From: Vibrio rotiferianus CAIM 577 = LMG 21460
Lineage (GTDB): Bacteria; Pseudomonadota; Gammaproteobacteria; Enterobacterales; Vibrionaceae
NCBI RefSeq assembly: GCF_002741985.1
Contig: NZ_APHW01000019.1
Coordinates: 1-64,000, forward strand
Length of the DNA: 64,000 bases
Reading direction: 5' to 3'
The position numbers and the translations under genes are program-made. The notes below the pieces were generated by a model. It made no database searches. It was not told where the DNA came from and saw only the letters and a list, made by a program, of their open reading frames with translations. Within the stretch, counting starts at the first letter, position 1. Each line of letters begins with the position of its first letter. Of this stretch, positions 35,653 to 45,457 are shown piece by piece.

Positions 35653-36858
35653 ATGTCAGAAGGCAAAAAGACCAAACTCGTCACCGCTGGCCGCGATAAG
35701 AAGTGGACAAATGGCGTGGTAAACCCTCCGGTACAGCGAGCTTCTACCATCGTATTTAATACCGTTGCGGAAAAGAATCAAGCGATGATCAACCGTGCAA
35801 ACAAGACCCTGTTCTATGGACGCCGCGGCACAAACACGCACTTTGCCTTTCAAGATGCCATGGTGGAAGTGGAAGGCGGCGCAGGTTGTGCTCTTTACCC
35901 ATGCGGTACTGCAGCGATTTCTAATGCCATCCTGTCTTTTGTCGAAACGGGCGACCACATTTTAATGGTTGATACCTGTTATGAACCAACCCGCGACTTC
36001 TGTGACACCATCATGAAGAAGATGGGCGTCGAGACGACTTACTTTGATCCTATGATTGGTGATGGTATTCGTGAACTTATTCAACCGAATACCAAAATCC
36101 TTTTCCTTGAATCTCCTGGCTCGATCACCATGGAAGTGATGGACGTTCCTACTCTGGCAAACATCGCACACGAACAAGACATCATCGTAATGTTGGATAA
36201 CACCTGGGGCGCGGGCGTGAACTTCTCTCCATTTAAGCACGGCGTTGATATCTCGATCCAAGCCGCGACCAAATACATTGTTGGTCACTCAGATGTGATG
36301 TTGGGTACTGCGGTCGCGTCTGAGAAGTACTGGGATCAATTACGTGAGCAAAGCTACCTAATGGGTCAGTGCGTTTCTCCTGATGATGCATACCTTGGTC
36401 TGCGTGGTATTCGAACTTTAGATGTCCGTCTGCGCCAGCATGCAGAAAACAGCCTGAAAGTTGCACAATGGTTGGCAAGCCGCCCTGAAGTCGATCACGT
36501 TCGTCACCCTGCCCTAGAAAGCTGCCCAGGTCATGAATTCTTTAAACGCGACTTTACCGGTGCTAACGGCCTGTTCTCATTCGTATTGAAAAGCTCGTAC
36601 CCGAAAGCAACCACTGCGCTGTTAGATGGTATGAAGCACTTCAGCATGGGTTATTCATGGGGTGGCTTTGAGAGTTTGATTTTAGCCAACGAGCCAAAAA
36701 GCTTTAACAGCTTGCGCACAGTAGCGAATCCAAACTTCGAAGGCACACTTGTCCGTCTGCACATCGGTCTTGAAGATGTGGAAGATCTCATTGCCGATCT
36801 TGAAGCTGGCTTCGAGCGATACAACGCTCTCGTACTAGAAAGAGAAGCGTCTTACTAA
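35653..36858 (+). CDS. metC: Cystathionine beta-lyase
   Basis: 401 aa PLP enzyme of the Cys/Met metabolism family. The PLP lysine is in SIQAATKYIVGHSDVMLG (~207), with LDNTWGAG supplying the Asp that holds the pyridine nitrogen and GRRGTNTH contacting phosphate. TNTHF and the DNTW rather than DNTY signature favour MetC over MetB. It cleaves cystathionine to homocysteine, pyruvate and ammonia in methionine synthesis. Monocistronic. I saw no clear MetJ box array upstream. Confidence 0.93.
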   Translation: MSEGKKTKLVTAGRDKKWTNGVVNPPVQRASTIVFNTVAEKNQAMINRANKTLFYGRRGTNTHFAFQDAMVEVEGGAGCALYPCGTAAISNAILSFVETGDHILMVDTCYEPTRDFCDTIMKKMGVETTYFDPMIGDGIRELIQPNTKILFLESPGSITMEVMDVPTLANIAHEQDIIVMLDNTWGAGVNFSPFKHGVDISIQAATKYIVGHSDVMLGTAVASEKYWDQLREQSYLMGQCVSPDDAYLGLRGIRTLDVRLRQHAENSLKVAQWLASRPEVDHVRHPALESCPGHEFFKRDFTGANGLFSFVLKSSYPKATTALLDGMKHFSMGYSWGGFESLILANEPKSFNSLRTVANPNFEGTLVRLHIGLEDVEDLIADLEAGFERYNALVLEREASY

Positions 36859-36877
36859 GTTCCTTCAGATTAGATAT

Positions 36878-36903
36878 AAACGCCCTAATTTTAGGGCGTT
36901 TTA
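36878..36903 (+). terminator. Terminator of metC
   Basis: AAACGCCCTAA and TTAGGGCGTTT stem followed by T residues; abuts the stop codon of the convergent tag gene and may serve both. Confidence 0.92.
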
Positions 36904-37467
36904 CTACTTACCTGCTTTACAAGGACAACCAACAATATGGTCATCGACCATGCCGACTGCTTGCATAAAGGCGTAGCAGATCGTCTCGCCCACAAACTTA
37001 AAGCCTTTCTTTTTGAGGAATTTGCTCATCGCTTTGGACTGCTCTGTAGAGGCTGGCACTTGGCTCATGTCTGTCCAGTGATTCACAATTGGCTTGCCAT
37101 CAACAAATTGCCATAAGGCTGCAGAAAGGCTTCCGTATTCTTCTATCAATTGCTTTGCCGCTTTAGCGTTGCTAAATACTGAGTTGATTTTGCCTCGATG
37201 TTTAACCACGTCGAAGTTTTCAACAATGAACTCTGTACGTACTTCATCGCGTTGGATCAGCTTGTCCAAGTCATAGTTTTCAAACGCCTCTCGATAACCT
37301 TCGCGTTTTTTCAAAATCGTAATCCAACTTAAGCCGGCTTGAGCACCTTCTAACGTGATGAATTCAAACAATACCGTATCGTCGTGTACAGGCACACCCC
37401 ATTCAGCATCGTGATATTCGCGTTCAAGTGGATGGTTCATCGCCCATGCACACGTATTCTGTTCCAT
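36904..37467 (-). CDS. tag: DNA-3-methyladenine glycosylase I
   Basis: 187 aa, normal for Tag. It starts MEQNTCAWAMNHPLEREYHD with the zinc-binding Cys and His of the family, contains LSWITILKKREGYREAF (helix-hairpin-helix region), and ends with the second zinc part DDHIVGCPC. Tag excises 3-methyladenine from alkylated DNA in base-excision repair. Monocistronic. Confidence 0.95.
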   Translation of the reverse strand: MEQNTCAWAMNHPLEREYHDAEWGVPVHDDTVLFEFITLEGAQAGLSWITILKKREGYREAFENYDLDKLIQRDEVRTEFIVENFDVVKHRGKINSVFSNAKAAKQLIEEYGSLSAALWQFVDGKPIVNHWTDMSQVPASTEQSKAMSKFLKKKGFKFVGETICYAFMQAVGMVDDHIVGCPCKAGK

Positions 37468-37480
37468 ATTTAATCCTTAT

Positions 37481-37514
37481 AAAAACGCCTCTGACGTTAG
37501 CCAGAGGCGTTTTA
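37481..37514 (-). terminator. Terminator of the RND operon
   Basis: Minus-strand stem AACGCCTCTG / CAGAGGCGTT followed by TTTTT, 23 bp after the RND stop codon. Confidence 0.9.
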
Positions 37515-37536
37515 GAACGTTACTTAAACTAAGCCG

Positions 37537-40500
37537 TTACTTAGGCACTGCCACCTTGTGGAATAGACGATACAACACTGGCACAACAACTAATGTCAGT
37601 ATGGTCGCAAAACCTAAACCAAACATGATCGTTACCGCCATTGGTTTAAAGAAGATATCCGGTAGCAGCGGAATCAACCCCAAAATAGTAGTAATCGCTG
37701 CCATACATACTGGACGGACACGGCTTACTGCCGCATCAACAACCGCGTCGTACGCTTCTTTACCCGATTTCATCTCAATCTCAATCTGATCAAGCAGTAC
37801 GATACCGTTTTTCAGTACCATCCCTGACAAGCTCAAAAATCCAAGGAGCGCCATAAACCCAAACGGTGTATTCAAGGCAAGTAGACCAGTTGTAACACCG
37901 ATTAATGCCAGAGGCACCGTCAGCCAAACAATCAGCGGCTCTTTGATTGAGTTAAACAAGAAGATAGTGATCAAGAACATGAACAAGTAGCCCATTGGCA
38001 TCGTTGTGAACAATGACGCCTTCGCATCGCCTGATGACTCGTACTCACCGCCCCACTCTAGTGAGTAACCTGGTGGCATTTCGATTGCTTCAATCTGAGT
38101 CTGTAAACGTTTTTGCAAGGTCGCCGCAGTCTCTTGACCCAAAATATCTGGATCTGCCATAACCGTCAGCATACGTTTGCGGTTCTTACGCACAATGATT
38201 GGATCCTCCCAACGCATGTCGTAGCCCATGGTTACTTGTTGTAGTGGAATAAACTCACTCTGAGCTGGGCTCCAAATTTTCATCCCCTCGATGTTACGGA
38301 TGTCAATGCGTTCATCTTCAGGAAGACGAGCGACGATTGGCATCAGCGTTGTACCATCACGGTATAGACCAACGTTCATACCAGAAAATGACATCGACAA
38401 GAAGTCGTCTACATCTGATTTGGTGATACCGTAACGACGAGCTTGGCTCTCATTAAATTTAGGCTCTAGTACTTGCGTACGTTCACGCCAGTCATGACGA
38501 ATGTTCGTTGCACCCGGATCCGCGTACATTATGTCCATAACTTGAGCGGCAAGAGTGCGAAGTACGGTAGGATCTGAACCGATGATACGAGCTTCAATTT
38601 TCGCGCCGCCACCAGGACCCAATTCAATTTGCTTCAGCTTATAATTGATCTCTGGATAGTTCGCTTTTATATGCGCTCTGAATCGCTCCATCAATGGCGC
38701 TAACGCTTCGTAGTTATCCATTCGTGTGGTAATTTCACCGTACGCGGCATAGCTCTTTTCTGGAGCATACGTCAGCATAAAACGTTGCAGGCCCTTACCG
38801 GCTGTCGTCGTAATATGATCGACATGGTCCTGTTTTGCTAACCAGCCCTCTAACTCTTTTAGTTTTGTATTAGTAGCACGAATATCCGTCCCTTCCGGTA
38901 ACCAAACATCTACCTGGAAGATAGGTGTGGTTGATGATGGGAAGAATGCTTGTTTCACAAAGGTAAAGCCATAAATACTTGCAGCAAGACCCGCAACCAA
39001 AACAATGACTGTTAGCCACGCTCGGCGCATACAAAACTCAAGGAAGTTCTTGTACATAACAAAGATAATGCCGTTGTAAGGGTCATTATCTTCGCCCTCC
39101 CCACTCTTTATTTTCTGACCTTTAAAAAAGATATCAGCAAAAAATGGGGTTAATGATATCGCCGTAAACCAACTCAGCATTAAAGAAACGAGCAGAACCG
39201 TAAATAAGGTCCCACAGTACTCACCCGTTGAGTCTTCAGACAAACCAATCGGAGCAAAGGCGGTTACTGCGATAACCGTAGCACCCAACAAAGGCCATTT
39301 GGTCTGGGTTACGATATCAGTGGCAGCCTGTAGCCTCGTTCGCCCTTTCTGGGTACCAATCAGTATCCCTTCCACCACCACGATGGCGTTATCCACCAGC
39401 ATACCCAGTGCGATAACCAAAGCACCGAGAGAAATACGCTGCAAGTCGATGGCTAGGTACTTCATGAAAATAAAAGTACCCAGAACCGTCAATAACAAGA
39501 TCAAACCAATTAGTAGACCAGATCTAAGCCCCATAAAGAACAGTAATACTATGATTACGATACCAACCGCTTGCGCTAAGCTGACAACGAACCCGCTCAC
39601 TGATTTGTCTACTTCTTTCGGCTGACTGTATATCTCAGAGATTTCAACACCAACAGGTTGTTGATATTTCAACTCAGCAAGGCGACGGTCAAATGATTTT
39701 CCGACTTCAACCACGTTAACGCCTTGCGCGAACGACACACCAACGTTCAGAGCTAAGTTACCGTTAAAGTTGATGATATTCGTTGGTACATCAACATACC
39801 CACGCTTGATATCTGCTACGTCTTTCAAAAAGATCAAGCCTTGTGCACCGGACTCGGTTAGCAACAAATCCCCTAACTCATCAACACTTTGAAACTCACC
39901 TGTTGGCTGGATACGAATATATTCGTTACCAATTCGGATTGCCCCCGCATCCGAAACCACGTTCTGCGTAGACAATAGATTGAAGACTGTATTTGGTGAC
40001 AAGCCGAGGCTGCTTAATTTCTTCATCGAAATCTCAATGAAGACTTGCTCTTGCTGCTGCCCTGACACTGAGACTTTACTAACACCATCAACTAATTCGA
40101 GCTCACGCCTTAAATAGTCAACGTAATCGAGTAGCTCTTTGTAGCTGTAACCATCACCAGTTACCGCAAGCAAGATCCCGTATACATCACCAAAGTCATC
40201 AATGACCGAAGGATCGTTTACGCCCGGAGGCAAAGACCCCTTCAAATCATTCACTTTACGACGTAATTCATCCCAAATCTGAGGTAAGTCATCTGGACCG
40301 TAGTTATTCTTCATTGTCACAGTGATTTGCGACAGACCACGACTGGAAATCGAGTTAACCTCATCCACATAGGTTAGCTGCTGAATGGCCTTTTCGAGCG
40401 GGTACGTTACTTCCTCTTCCACTTGTTGAGGCGTCGCTCCTGGGTACGACGTTACAACCATTGCATCTTTGATGGTAAAAGCAGGGTCTTCAAGACGGCC

Positions 40501-40641
40501 TAAACCAAAGAATGCAGCGGTACCACCAATCAAAAAGATCAATGAAACCATCCAACTGATTACACGGTTACGGATAAAATACGCTGCAATACCCGTTACA
40601 TTATCATCATCTTGAGGCGCACTATTATTTTGCTCACTCAT
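37537..40641 (-). CDS. RND efflux transporter inner-membrane pump
   Basis: 1034 aa with the standard 12-helix RND layout: helix 1 at ~30-47, a large periplasmic loop, helices 2-6 (~340-500), a second loop, helices 8-12 (~860-1020). The proton-relay aspartate region is seen in LGMLVDNAIVVVEG (~410). The internal repeat gives SLSGMVLKNGIVLLDQ (~950), with Asn in place of an acidic residue as in many members of this VexK/MdtC-like HAE1 branch. It exports drugs, bile salts or similar with two adaptors encoded upstream; there is no outer-membrane channel gene in the operon. The start overlaps the adaptor stop (ATGA-type). Confidence 0.92.
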   Translation of the reverse strand: MSEQNNSAPQDDDNVTGIAAYFIRNRVISWMVSLIFLIGGTAAFFGLGRLEDPAFTIKDAMVVTSYPGATPQQVEEEVTYPLEKAIQQLTYVDEVNSISSRGLSQITVTMKNNYGPDDLPQIWDELRRKVNDLKGSLPPGVNDPSVIDDFGDVYGILLAVTGDGYSYKELLDYVDYLRRELELVDGVSKVSVSGQQQEQVFIEISMKKLSSLGLSPNTVFNLLSTQNVVSDAGAIRIGNEYIRIQPTGEFQSVDELGDLLLTESGAQGLIFLKDVADIKRGYVDVPTNIINFNGNLALNVGVSFAQGVNVVEVGKSFDRRLAELKYQQPVGVEISEIYSQPKEVDKSVSGFVVSLAQAVGIVIIVLLFFMGLRSGLLIGLILLLTVLGTFIFMKYLAIDLQRISLGALVIALGMLVDNAIVVVEGILIGTQKGRTRLQAATDIVTQTKWPLLGATVIAVTAFAPIGLSEDSTGEYCGTLFTVLLVSLMLSWFTAISLTPFFADIFFKGQKIKSGEGEDNDPYNGIIFVMYKNFLEFCMRRAWLTVIVLVAGLAASIYGFTFVKQAFFPSSTTPIFQVDVWLPEGTDIRATNTKLKELEGWLAKQDHVDHITTTAGKGLQRFMLTYAPEKSYAAYGEITTRMDNYEALAPLMERFRAHIKANYPEINYKLKQIELGPGGGAKIEARIIGSDPTVLRTLAAQVMDIMYADPGATNIRHDWRERTQVLEPKFNESQARRYGITKSDVDDFLSMSFSGMNVGLYRDGTTLMPIVARLPEDERIDIRNIEGMKIWSPAQSEFIPLQQVTMGYDMRWEDPIIVRKNRKRMLTVMADPDILGQETAATLQKRLQTQIEAIEMPPGYSLEWGGEYESSGDAKASLFTTMPMGYLFMFLITIFLFNSIKEPLIVWLTVPLALIGVTTGLLALNTPFGFMALLGFLSLSGMVLKNGIVLLDQIEIEMKSGKEAYDAVVDAAVSRVRPVCMAAITTILGLIPLLPDIFFKPMAVTIMFGLGFATILTLVVVPVLYRLFHKVAVPK

Positions 40642-41723
40642 TGCGTTGCCTCCTGCTTGATTACTTCCACTTTAATGCCATCTCTCAATCGAGATAAACC
40701 GGCCACAACCACTTTGTCATCAAGCTCTAAACCGTCAAGGATTTGGACCGACGTTTGTGAGGCTTTGCCCGCTCGTACCTTTTGGCGACTGACGGTATTA
40801 TCGTCGTTCAATACCCATACAAATTTGTTTTCTCGGCTTAACTCATCACCATCAGCATTGAAAATTGCTTCAATCGGCACGTTGATCCCAACATTGAGTT
40901 CCAAACCAACATTTTTGTCTTTAGATGTCACATCCACAGCCATACCATCAAGAATGTACTCATCTTGAGGCATCGGCAAAGAAAGCGTAACGGTGAACGT
41001 ACCCGTATTAGGATCAGGTTCTGTGGTAAATTCTTTGATTCTTGCTTCATATTCATTACCACTCGGTACACGAACAACCGCATTAATCGTAGTCAACCGC
41101 TCTTCTGTTGGTGGCTGACTCACATACAATCGATCCGGAAGCTGAATTAAGACTTCAACTCGCTCCACTGAGTGAATATTTACGATGTACTGACCTACCT
41201 TGATGTTTTCAAATTGATCGACATTAACTCGCGAGATGATGCCATCAACTGGGGCTTTAAGTGTGGTGAAAGACAAACGCAGTTTTGCCAGTTCTAACTC
41301 TGCAAGTGCAATTTGTCGTTGCGCTGCAATTTCATCAAATTGAGATTTCGCCAATAATCCCTTCTTCACCAAAGGCGCAGAACGACGATATTGGCTATCA
41401 ACCACGGAAAAACGCGCCGAGGCGTTATCAACATCCAATTGGTAGTCAGTTGGATCCAACTTCGCGATCACATCACCTTTTGTGACCTTATCACCTTCTT
41501 TGACCAAGACTCGGCTCACCTCTCCTGCAACACGAAAACTCAAGTGAGAACGATCGGCAGCGTTAGCGATAGCAGGGAAGTACAGGTTATCATCCACTTT
41601 CATTCCTTCTAATGAAGCAACACGGACGCGCGGTGTTTCAACCTCTCTCTCTGGGCCCTTGTCACCACATCCCGCTAACAACACGGCAGAACAGAGAGCC
41701 GTTAAAGCTAAGATTCCTTTCAT
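40638..41723 (-). CDS. RND periplasmic adaptor subunit (lipoprotein)
   Basis: 361 aa from ATG 41723 (MKGILALTALCSAVLLAGCGDKG), chosen because it gives a lipoprotein signal and has GAGG at 8 bp; the frame extends 17 codons further upstream into the preceding gene. The biotinyl-lipoyl-like region is GEVSRVLVKEGDKVTKGDVIAKLDPTDY (~45-72), with a coiled-coil hairpin around 80-130 and beta-barrel and membrane-proximal domains after. It links the RND pump to an outer-membrane channel. Starts 1 nt after the stop of the first adaptor gene. Confidence 0.9.
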   Translation of the reverse strand: MKGILALTALCSAVLLAGCGDKGPEREVETPRVRVASLEGMKVDDNLYFPAIANAADRSHLSFRVAGEVSRVLVKEGDKVTKGDVIAKLDPTDYQLDVDNASARFSVVDSQYRRSAPLVKKGLLAKSQFDEIAAQRQIALAELELAKLRLSFTTLKAPVDGIISRVNVDQFENIKVGQYIVNIHSVERVEVLIQLPDRLYVSQPPTEERLTTINAVVRVPSGNEYEARIKEFTTEPDPNTGTFTVTLSLPMPQDEYILDGMAVDVTSKDKNVGLELNVGINVPIEAIFNADGDELSRENKFVWVLNDDNTVSRQKVRAGKASQTSVQILDGLELDDKVVVAGLSRLRDGIKVEVIKQEATQ

Positions 41724-41724
41724 A

Positions 41725-42755
41725 TTACAATCCTCGCTCCTTAACCCACTCGCGAACCTTGATCCCTGACTCAATCACGTTCACACCAGAGATGATGATT
41801 TGATCTCCATCATCCAAGCCTTCTTCAATTTGCTGCTTTTCGTTCAACGTGACTGAGACTTTCTCAACAATACCTTGTTCATTCACACGCCAAACGTAAG
41901 TTTTGCCATCTTCAGTAAACAAAGCTGAATCAGGAATCTTGGTCACACCAGCATTTTCAGAGACTAAATGAACGTTACCGGACATACCCGGTAAGATACC
42001 CACACCTTCTGGGCGATCCATTACCATCGTCACCTTGTAGCTGCCGGTTTTAGGATCGGCTTCGGTATCAATTTCTTGGAAAGTGAGTTCAAAAGAACGC
42101 TCAGGAAACGCATCAAAAGTCATCGTCGCGTAGGCATTGGCACCTTGGGTGAATTTACTCAACAGGTAATCAGGCAGCTGGAACAGAACTTTCATCACTT
42201 GGTTAGTTTGAATGTTCATGACGCCTTCTTTAGCGGCCACGAACTCATGGTTTTCGGCTGGCAGATAGGAAATAGTGCCATCGTAGGGCGCAACAAGTTT
42301 TGTGTATCTTAGGTTTGCTTTGGCCTGGTCCCACTGTGCTTTTGCGGAATTATGATTGGCTTTTGCCGCATCGAAGTCTTGTTCAGATACCACCTGCTCT
42401 TTGCGAAGCTTTTTCGAACGTTCGTATTGAACGTCGGCTAAGGTGTAATTTGCTCGGGCTTGTTTTTCGAGGAGTGAATACTCGTCAGGGTTGAGTACCG
42501 CGAGCACATCGCCTTTTTTAACCATTTGCCCGGCATTCACTTCTATCGATTGAAGTAAGCCAGGCACTCGGAATGCGAGTACTGCTCGGTCGCCGGCTTC
42601 TGTGGTGGCAGGAAAATGTCTTTCAAACTGGGCATTGCTACAGAGACCGTGAAGAGTTTTGCGGGCCGTGATTCGGGTTCAGGGACAGGAGGCAGTTCTT
42701 TCCCACATCCAGATAGAACCGTCATGACCGCTAAGGGAATGAGCGCTTTTCTCAT
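41725..42755 (-). pseudogene. First RND adaptor gene, disrupted by a 1-base frameshift
   Basis: The start (ATG 42755) encodes a lipoprotein signal (VMTVLSGCGKELPP) and continues to LFTVSV. At ~42637-42641 the frame breaks: the original frame ends at 42543, while the next frame continues NAQFERHFPATTEAGDRAV and FRVPGLLQSIEVNAGQ down to 41725. Together they form a complete adaptor of about 343 residues: lipoyl-like GQMVKKGDVLAVLNPDEY, helical hairpin, beta-barrel, C-terminal domain. One missing base (GGC or similar reduced to GC) explains it. If real, this adaptor is not made, although the downstream adaptor and pump remain intact. Confidence 0.85.
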
Positions 42756-42857
42756 GTGAATTCATCCATTTAACATCCATTCTATTTAAGGTAGATGAAT
42801 TTATGGTGTTCTTCTAGAGCAGGAAGGAAAAAATTTCTTAAAAAATAGTAATTTGAG

Positions 42858-42889
42858 ATAAAAATAAAGCAGACCTGAGTCTGCTTTAT
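42858..42889 (-). terminator. Terminator of pspABC
   Basis: ATAAAGCAGAC and GTCTGCTTTAT form a perfect 11-bp stem with a 4-nt loop; minus strand continues TTTTTATC. Confidence 0.92.
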
Positions 42890-42910
42890 CAATAAATTGG
42901 GAACTGATTA

Positions 42911-43300
42911 CTAGAGCTTATTAAACTCTCTGTTTACACGGTAAGTATCAGATGTGACATACGCCTCCATACCGCGAATTTTGCTATCAAGGCGACTGAA
43001 GTCGCTTTCTAGCACACTCAACAACTGGTCTGGGCTTTGACCTTTCTGCCACGGTTTACTCTTCAGCGTATGTTCTTGGCGTGACTTAATGTTTTCTGTG
43101 TAAGTCACTGGCTGCTTTTCCAACATAAAGGTCATCGCGACATATGCTAGCAATACTAGAAAGGTACCACCTAGTAATGCCGCTGAAATCACAACGATAC
43201 GAATTAGCCAAACTTCCGCACCAAAGTAGTTTGCCACTCCGGCACACACGCCGGAGATTTTTCCATTTACAGGGTCACGATACAGTTCTCGTTTATTCAT
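42911..43300 (-). CDS. pspC: Phage shock protein C
   Basis: 129 aa from ATG 43300 (MNKRELYRDPVNGKISGVCAG), with GGAG 8 bp upstream; the longer frame to 43354 runs inside pspB. The PspC domain is KISGVCAGVANYFGAEVWLIRI followed by one membrane helix (~38-60) and a polar C-terminal tail that recruits PspA. It senses inner-membrane stress. It overlaps the pspB end by 8 bp. Confidence 0.93.
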   Translation of the reverse strand: MNKRELYRDPVNGKISGVCAGVANYFGAEVWLIRIVVISAALLGGTFLVLLAYVAMTFMLEKQPVTYTENIKSRQEHTLKSKPWQKGQSPDQLLSVLESDFSRLDSKIRGMEAYVTSDTYRVNREFNKL

Positions 43301-43526
43301 ATTTGCGTCTCCACGTTGGGGATTCTGCGTCCAAGATACGCTCCAATGTTTCAACTCGAGACTGCATCGACTCCGCTTTTTCCGACAGTACCTGAAGACG
43401 CTCTAGATCTTGGCTCGACAGTGCACTATCTGCTTTGCGTTTACTGCGATAGTGTAAGAAGAGCCATAGTGGAGCGACAAAGATTAAAAAGACAATCAAT
43501 GGTCCAGTAATAAAAAATGTCGACAT
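43293..43526 (-). CDS. pspB: Phage shock protein B
   Basis: 77 aa: one N-terminal membrane helix (FFITGPLIVFLIFVAPLWLF) and a cytoplasmic helix with heptad pattern (LERLQVLSEKAESMQSRVETLERIL), exactly the PspB plan. It works with PspC to relieve PspA inhibition of PspF. Between pspA and pspC in one operon. Confidence 0.94.
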   Translation of the reverse strand: MSTFFITGPLIVFLIFVAPLWLFLHYRSKRKADSALSSQDLERLQVLSEKAESMQSRVETLERILDAESPTWRRKYE

Positions 43527-43540
43527 AAATGGCTCCTTTC

Positions 43541-44212
43541 TTATTTATCGTTCGATGACATCTGTTCTTTCAGTTTTGCCAACTCTTTTTCAATTTCATC
43601 TTGTGCTTGTAGCTCTGCAAACTCTTGGTCTAAAGATTTTGCGTTGCCAGTTTTCGCGTACAGATCCGCTTCCGCTTCCATTTCGTCAATCTTACGAGAG
43701 TATTGCTCGAACTTTGCCATCGCCTCGTTTGTACGACCTGCGTGAAGCTGTTTTTGTACATCGCGACGGTTAGATGCTGTTTGATTACGAATCGCTAACG
43801 CTTGTTGCTTTGCTCGTGTCTCAGTGATCTTGGCTTCTAACTTGCCAATTTCACCCGTCAATTTTTCGATGGTCTCTTCTACCAACGTCTGTTCAGTGTG
43901 AAGACCTTTAATCACTTGCTCAAGTTTTTGCTTCTCAATTAGTGCAGCACGTGCTAAATCTTCGCGCTCTTTCACTAAAGCAAGGCTTGCTTTTTGGCTC
44001 CATTCATTAATTTGGTCTTCTAGTGCTTCCACTTTACGAGCCAACTCTTTTTTGTCTGCAATTGCTTTAGCCGAGTTAGTACGTACTTCTACGAGTGTGT
44101 CTTCCATTTCTTGAATGATAAGACGGATCATTTTTTCAGGATCTTCCGCCTTGTCTAGCAATGCACTGATGTTTGAGTTAACGATATCTGCAAAACGAGA
44201 AAAAATACCCAT
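43541..44212 (-). CDS. pspA: Phage shock protein A (PspA/IM30)
   Basis: 223 aa, almost entirely coiled coil. It starts with the amphipathic membrane-binding helix [20 protein letters not shown] and contains [22 protein letters not shown], the family signature. It forms ESCRT-III-like assemblies that stabilise damaged inner membrane and binds PspF to inhibit it. First gene of pspABC; transcribed from a sigma-54 promoter at 44285-44301. Confidence 0.96.
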   Translation of the reverse strand: MGIFSRFADIVNSNISALLDKAEDPEKMIRLIIQEMEDTLVEVRTNSAKAIADKKELARKVEALEDQINEWSQKASLALVKEREDLARAALIEKQKLEQVIKGLHTEQTLVEETIEKLTGEIGKLEAKITETRAKQQALAIRNQTASNRRDVQKQLHAGRTNEAMAKFEQYSRKIDEMEAEADLYAKTGNAKSLDQEFAELQAQDEIEKELAKLKEQMSSNDK

Positions 44213-44284
44213 AACGGAACTCCTCTTTTTTTCCTATTTAAACTCGACAAGGCGTTAATTTACCTTGCGTCTCCCTTTACATAT

Positions 44285-44301
44285 AACAAGTTGCGTGCCA
44301 A
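44285..44301 (-). promoter_or_regulatory. Sigma-54 promoter of pspABC
   Basis: Minus-strand TTGGCACGCAACTTGTT fits TTGGCACG-N4-TTGCW with one mismatch (GT for GC at -12), about 75 bp upstream of pspA. Confidence 0.82.
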
Positions 44302-44372
44302 CTTTAATTAACCTTAATAAACAATAAGTTAAGCACATTGTTGTTGTGACGCACCGATATGCTATGATGTTT

Positions 44373-44400
44373 TTTACCAATAGTTGGTAAATTTCACCAA
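44373..44400. promoter_or_regulatory. Candidate PspF enhancer sites
   Basis: TTTACCAA-TAG-TTGGTAAA (44373-44391) is a perfect palindrome, and TTGGTAAATTTCACCAA (44384-44400) overlaps it as a second inverted repeat. They lie 70-100 bp upstream of the pspA sigma-54 promoter and just upstream of pspF, where PspF binding could also repress pspF. Confidence 0.6.
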
Positions 44401-44446
44401 CTTCAATACGGTAACTTATGGCCAGATAGAAAATAAGAAGGACTTT

Positions 44447-45457
44447 ATGAAGCAAAACCTCATTGGTGAATCGCCCGCTTTTCTCGCCGTACTAGATAAA
44501 GTATCACAACTTGCGCCAATCGAACGCCCCGTACTCATTATTGGCGAGCGAGGCACGGGTAAAGAGCTCATCGCACAACGTTTACACTATTTATCAAAGC
44601 GTTGGGACAAGCCACTGCTTTCTTTAAACTGTGCGACCCTAAGCGAAGGTTTGATTGATTCCGAGCTATTTGGCCATGAATCCGGTTCATTTACTGGCTC
44701 TAAAGGTAAACACAAAGGACGTTTTGAACGTGCTGAAGGCGGCACTCTGTTTCTAGACGAGTTAGCAACTGCCCCTTTGTTGGTACAAGAGAAACTGTTA
44801 CGTGTGATCGAATATGGCGAATATGAGCGTGTTGGTGGGCATACTGCACTCACTGCCGATGTGCGTCTAGTGTGTGCGACCAATGCCGATTTACCGAAAC
44901 TAGCCGAACAAGGCGATTTTCGAGCGGATCTACTCGACAGATTGGCGTTTGACGTCATCATGCTTCCACCACTGAGAGAGCGAAAGGAAGACATTCTTTC
45001 CCTTGCCGAGCATTACGCGATCAAGATGTGCCGTGAATTGCAGTTGGAATACTTTGTGGGCTTCACGGAAGAAGCGCAACAGTCGCTGCTCGATTACGAA
45101 TGGCCGGGTAACGTCCGTGAGCTAAAGAACGTTATTGAAAGAGCAATCTATCGCCACGGTTTGAATGCTGACCCTATCGAGCATCTTACCTTTAACCCAT
45201 TTGAAACTGGTTGGGATAACTCGCTTGGCCATACCGCAGTTCAAGAAGAAGCTGAAACAACTGAAACCAATCAAACCTCTGTGATTCGGTTCCCTCTGGA
45301 CTATAAACAATGGCAAGAAGAACAAGATATTGAACTGCTCAACCGTGCACTGGAAGAAGCGAAATTTAACCAACGCCAAGCAGCAGAGTTATTGGGATTA
45401 AGCTACCACCAACTTAGAGGTATGGTCAGAAAATACAGTTTAGTCGGCCAAGGATAA
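44447..45457 (+). CDS. pspF: Phage shock operon transcriptional activator PspF
   Basis: 336 aa from ATG 44447 (MKQNLIGESPAFLAVL), with AAGGA five bases upstream; the frame extends 21 codons into the enhancer region and is rejected. As in E. coli, it has no N-terminal sensor domain. AAA+ core: Walker A GERGTGKE, GSFTGS loop (GAFTGA variant), FLDELA, and R-finger region FRADLLDRL. C-terminal Fis HTH: NQRQAAELLGLSYHQLRGMVRK. The GSFTGS loop, which contacts sigma-54, has Ser at two positions. Divergent from pspA. Confidence 0.95.
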   Translation: MKQNLIGESPAFLAVLDKVSQLAPIERPVLIIGERGTGKELIAQRLHYLSKRWDKPLLSLNCATLSEGLIDSELFGHESGSFTGSKGKHKGRFERAEGGTLFLDELATAPLLVQEKLLRVIEYGEYERVGGHTALTADVRLVCATNADLPKLAEQGDFRADLLDRLAFDVIMLPPLRERKEDILSLAEHYAIKMCRELQLEYFVGFTEEAQQSLLDYEWPGNVRELKNVIERAIYRHGLNADPIEHLTFNPFETGWDNSLGHTAVQEEAETTETNQTSVIRFPLDYKQWQEEQDIELLNRALEEAKFNQRQAAELLGLSYHQLRGMVRKYSLVGQG

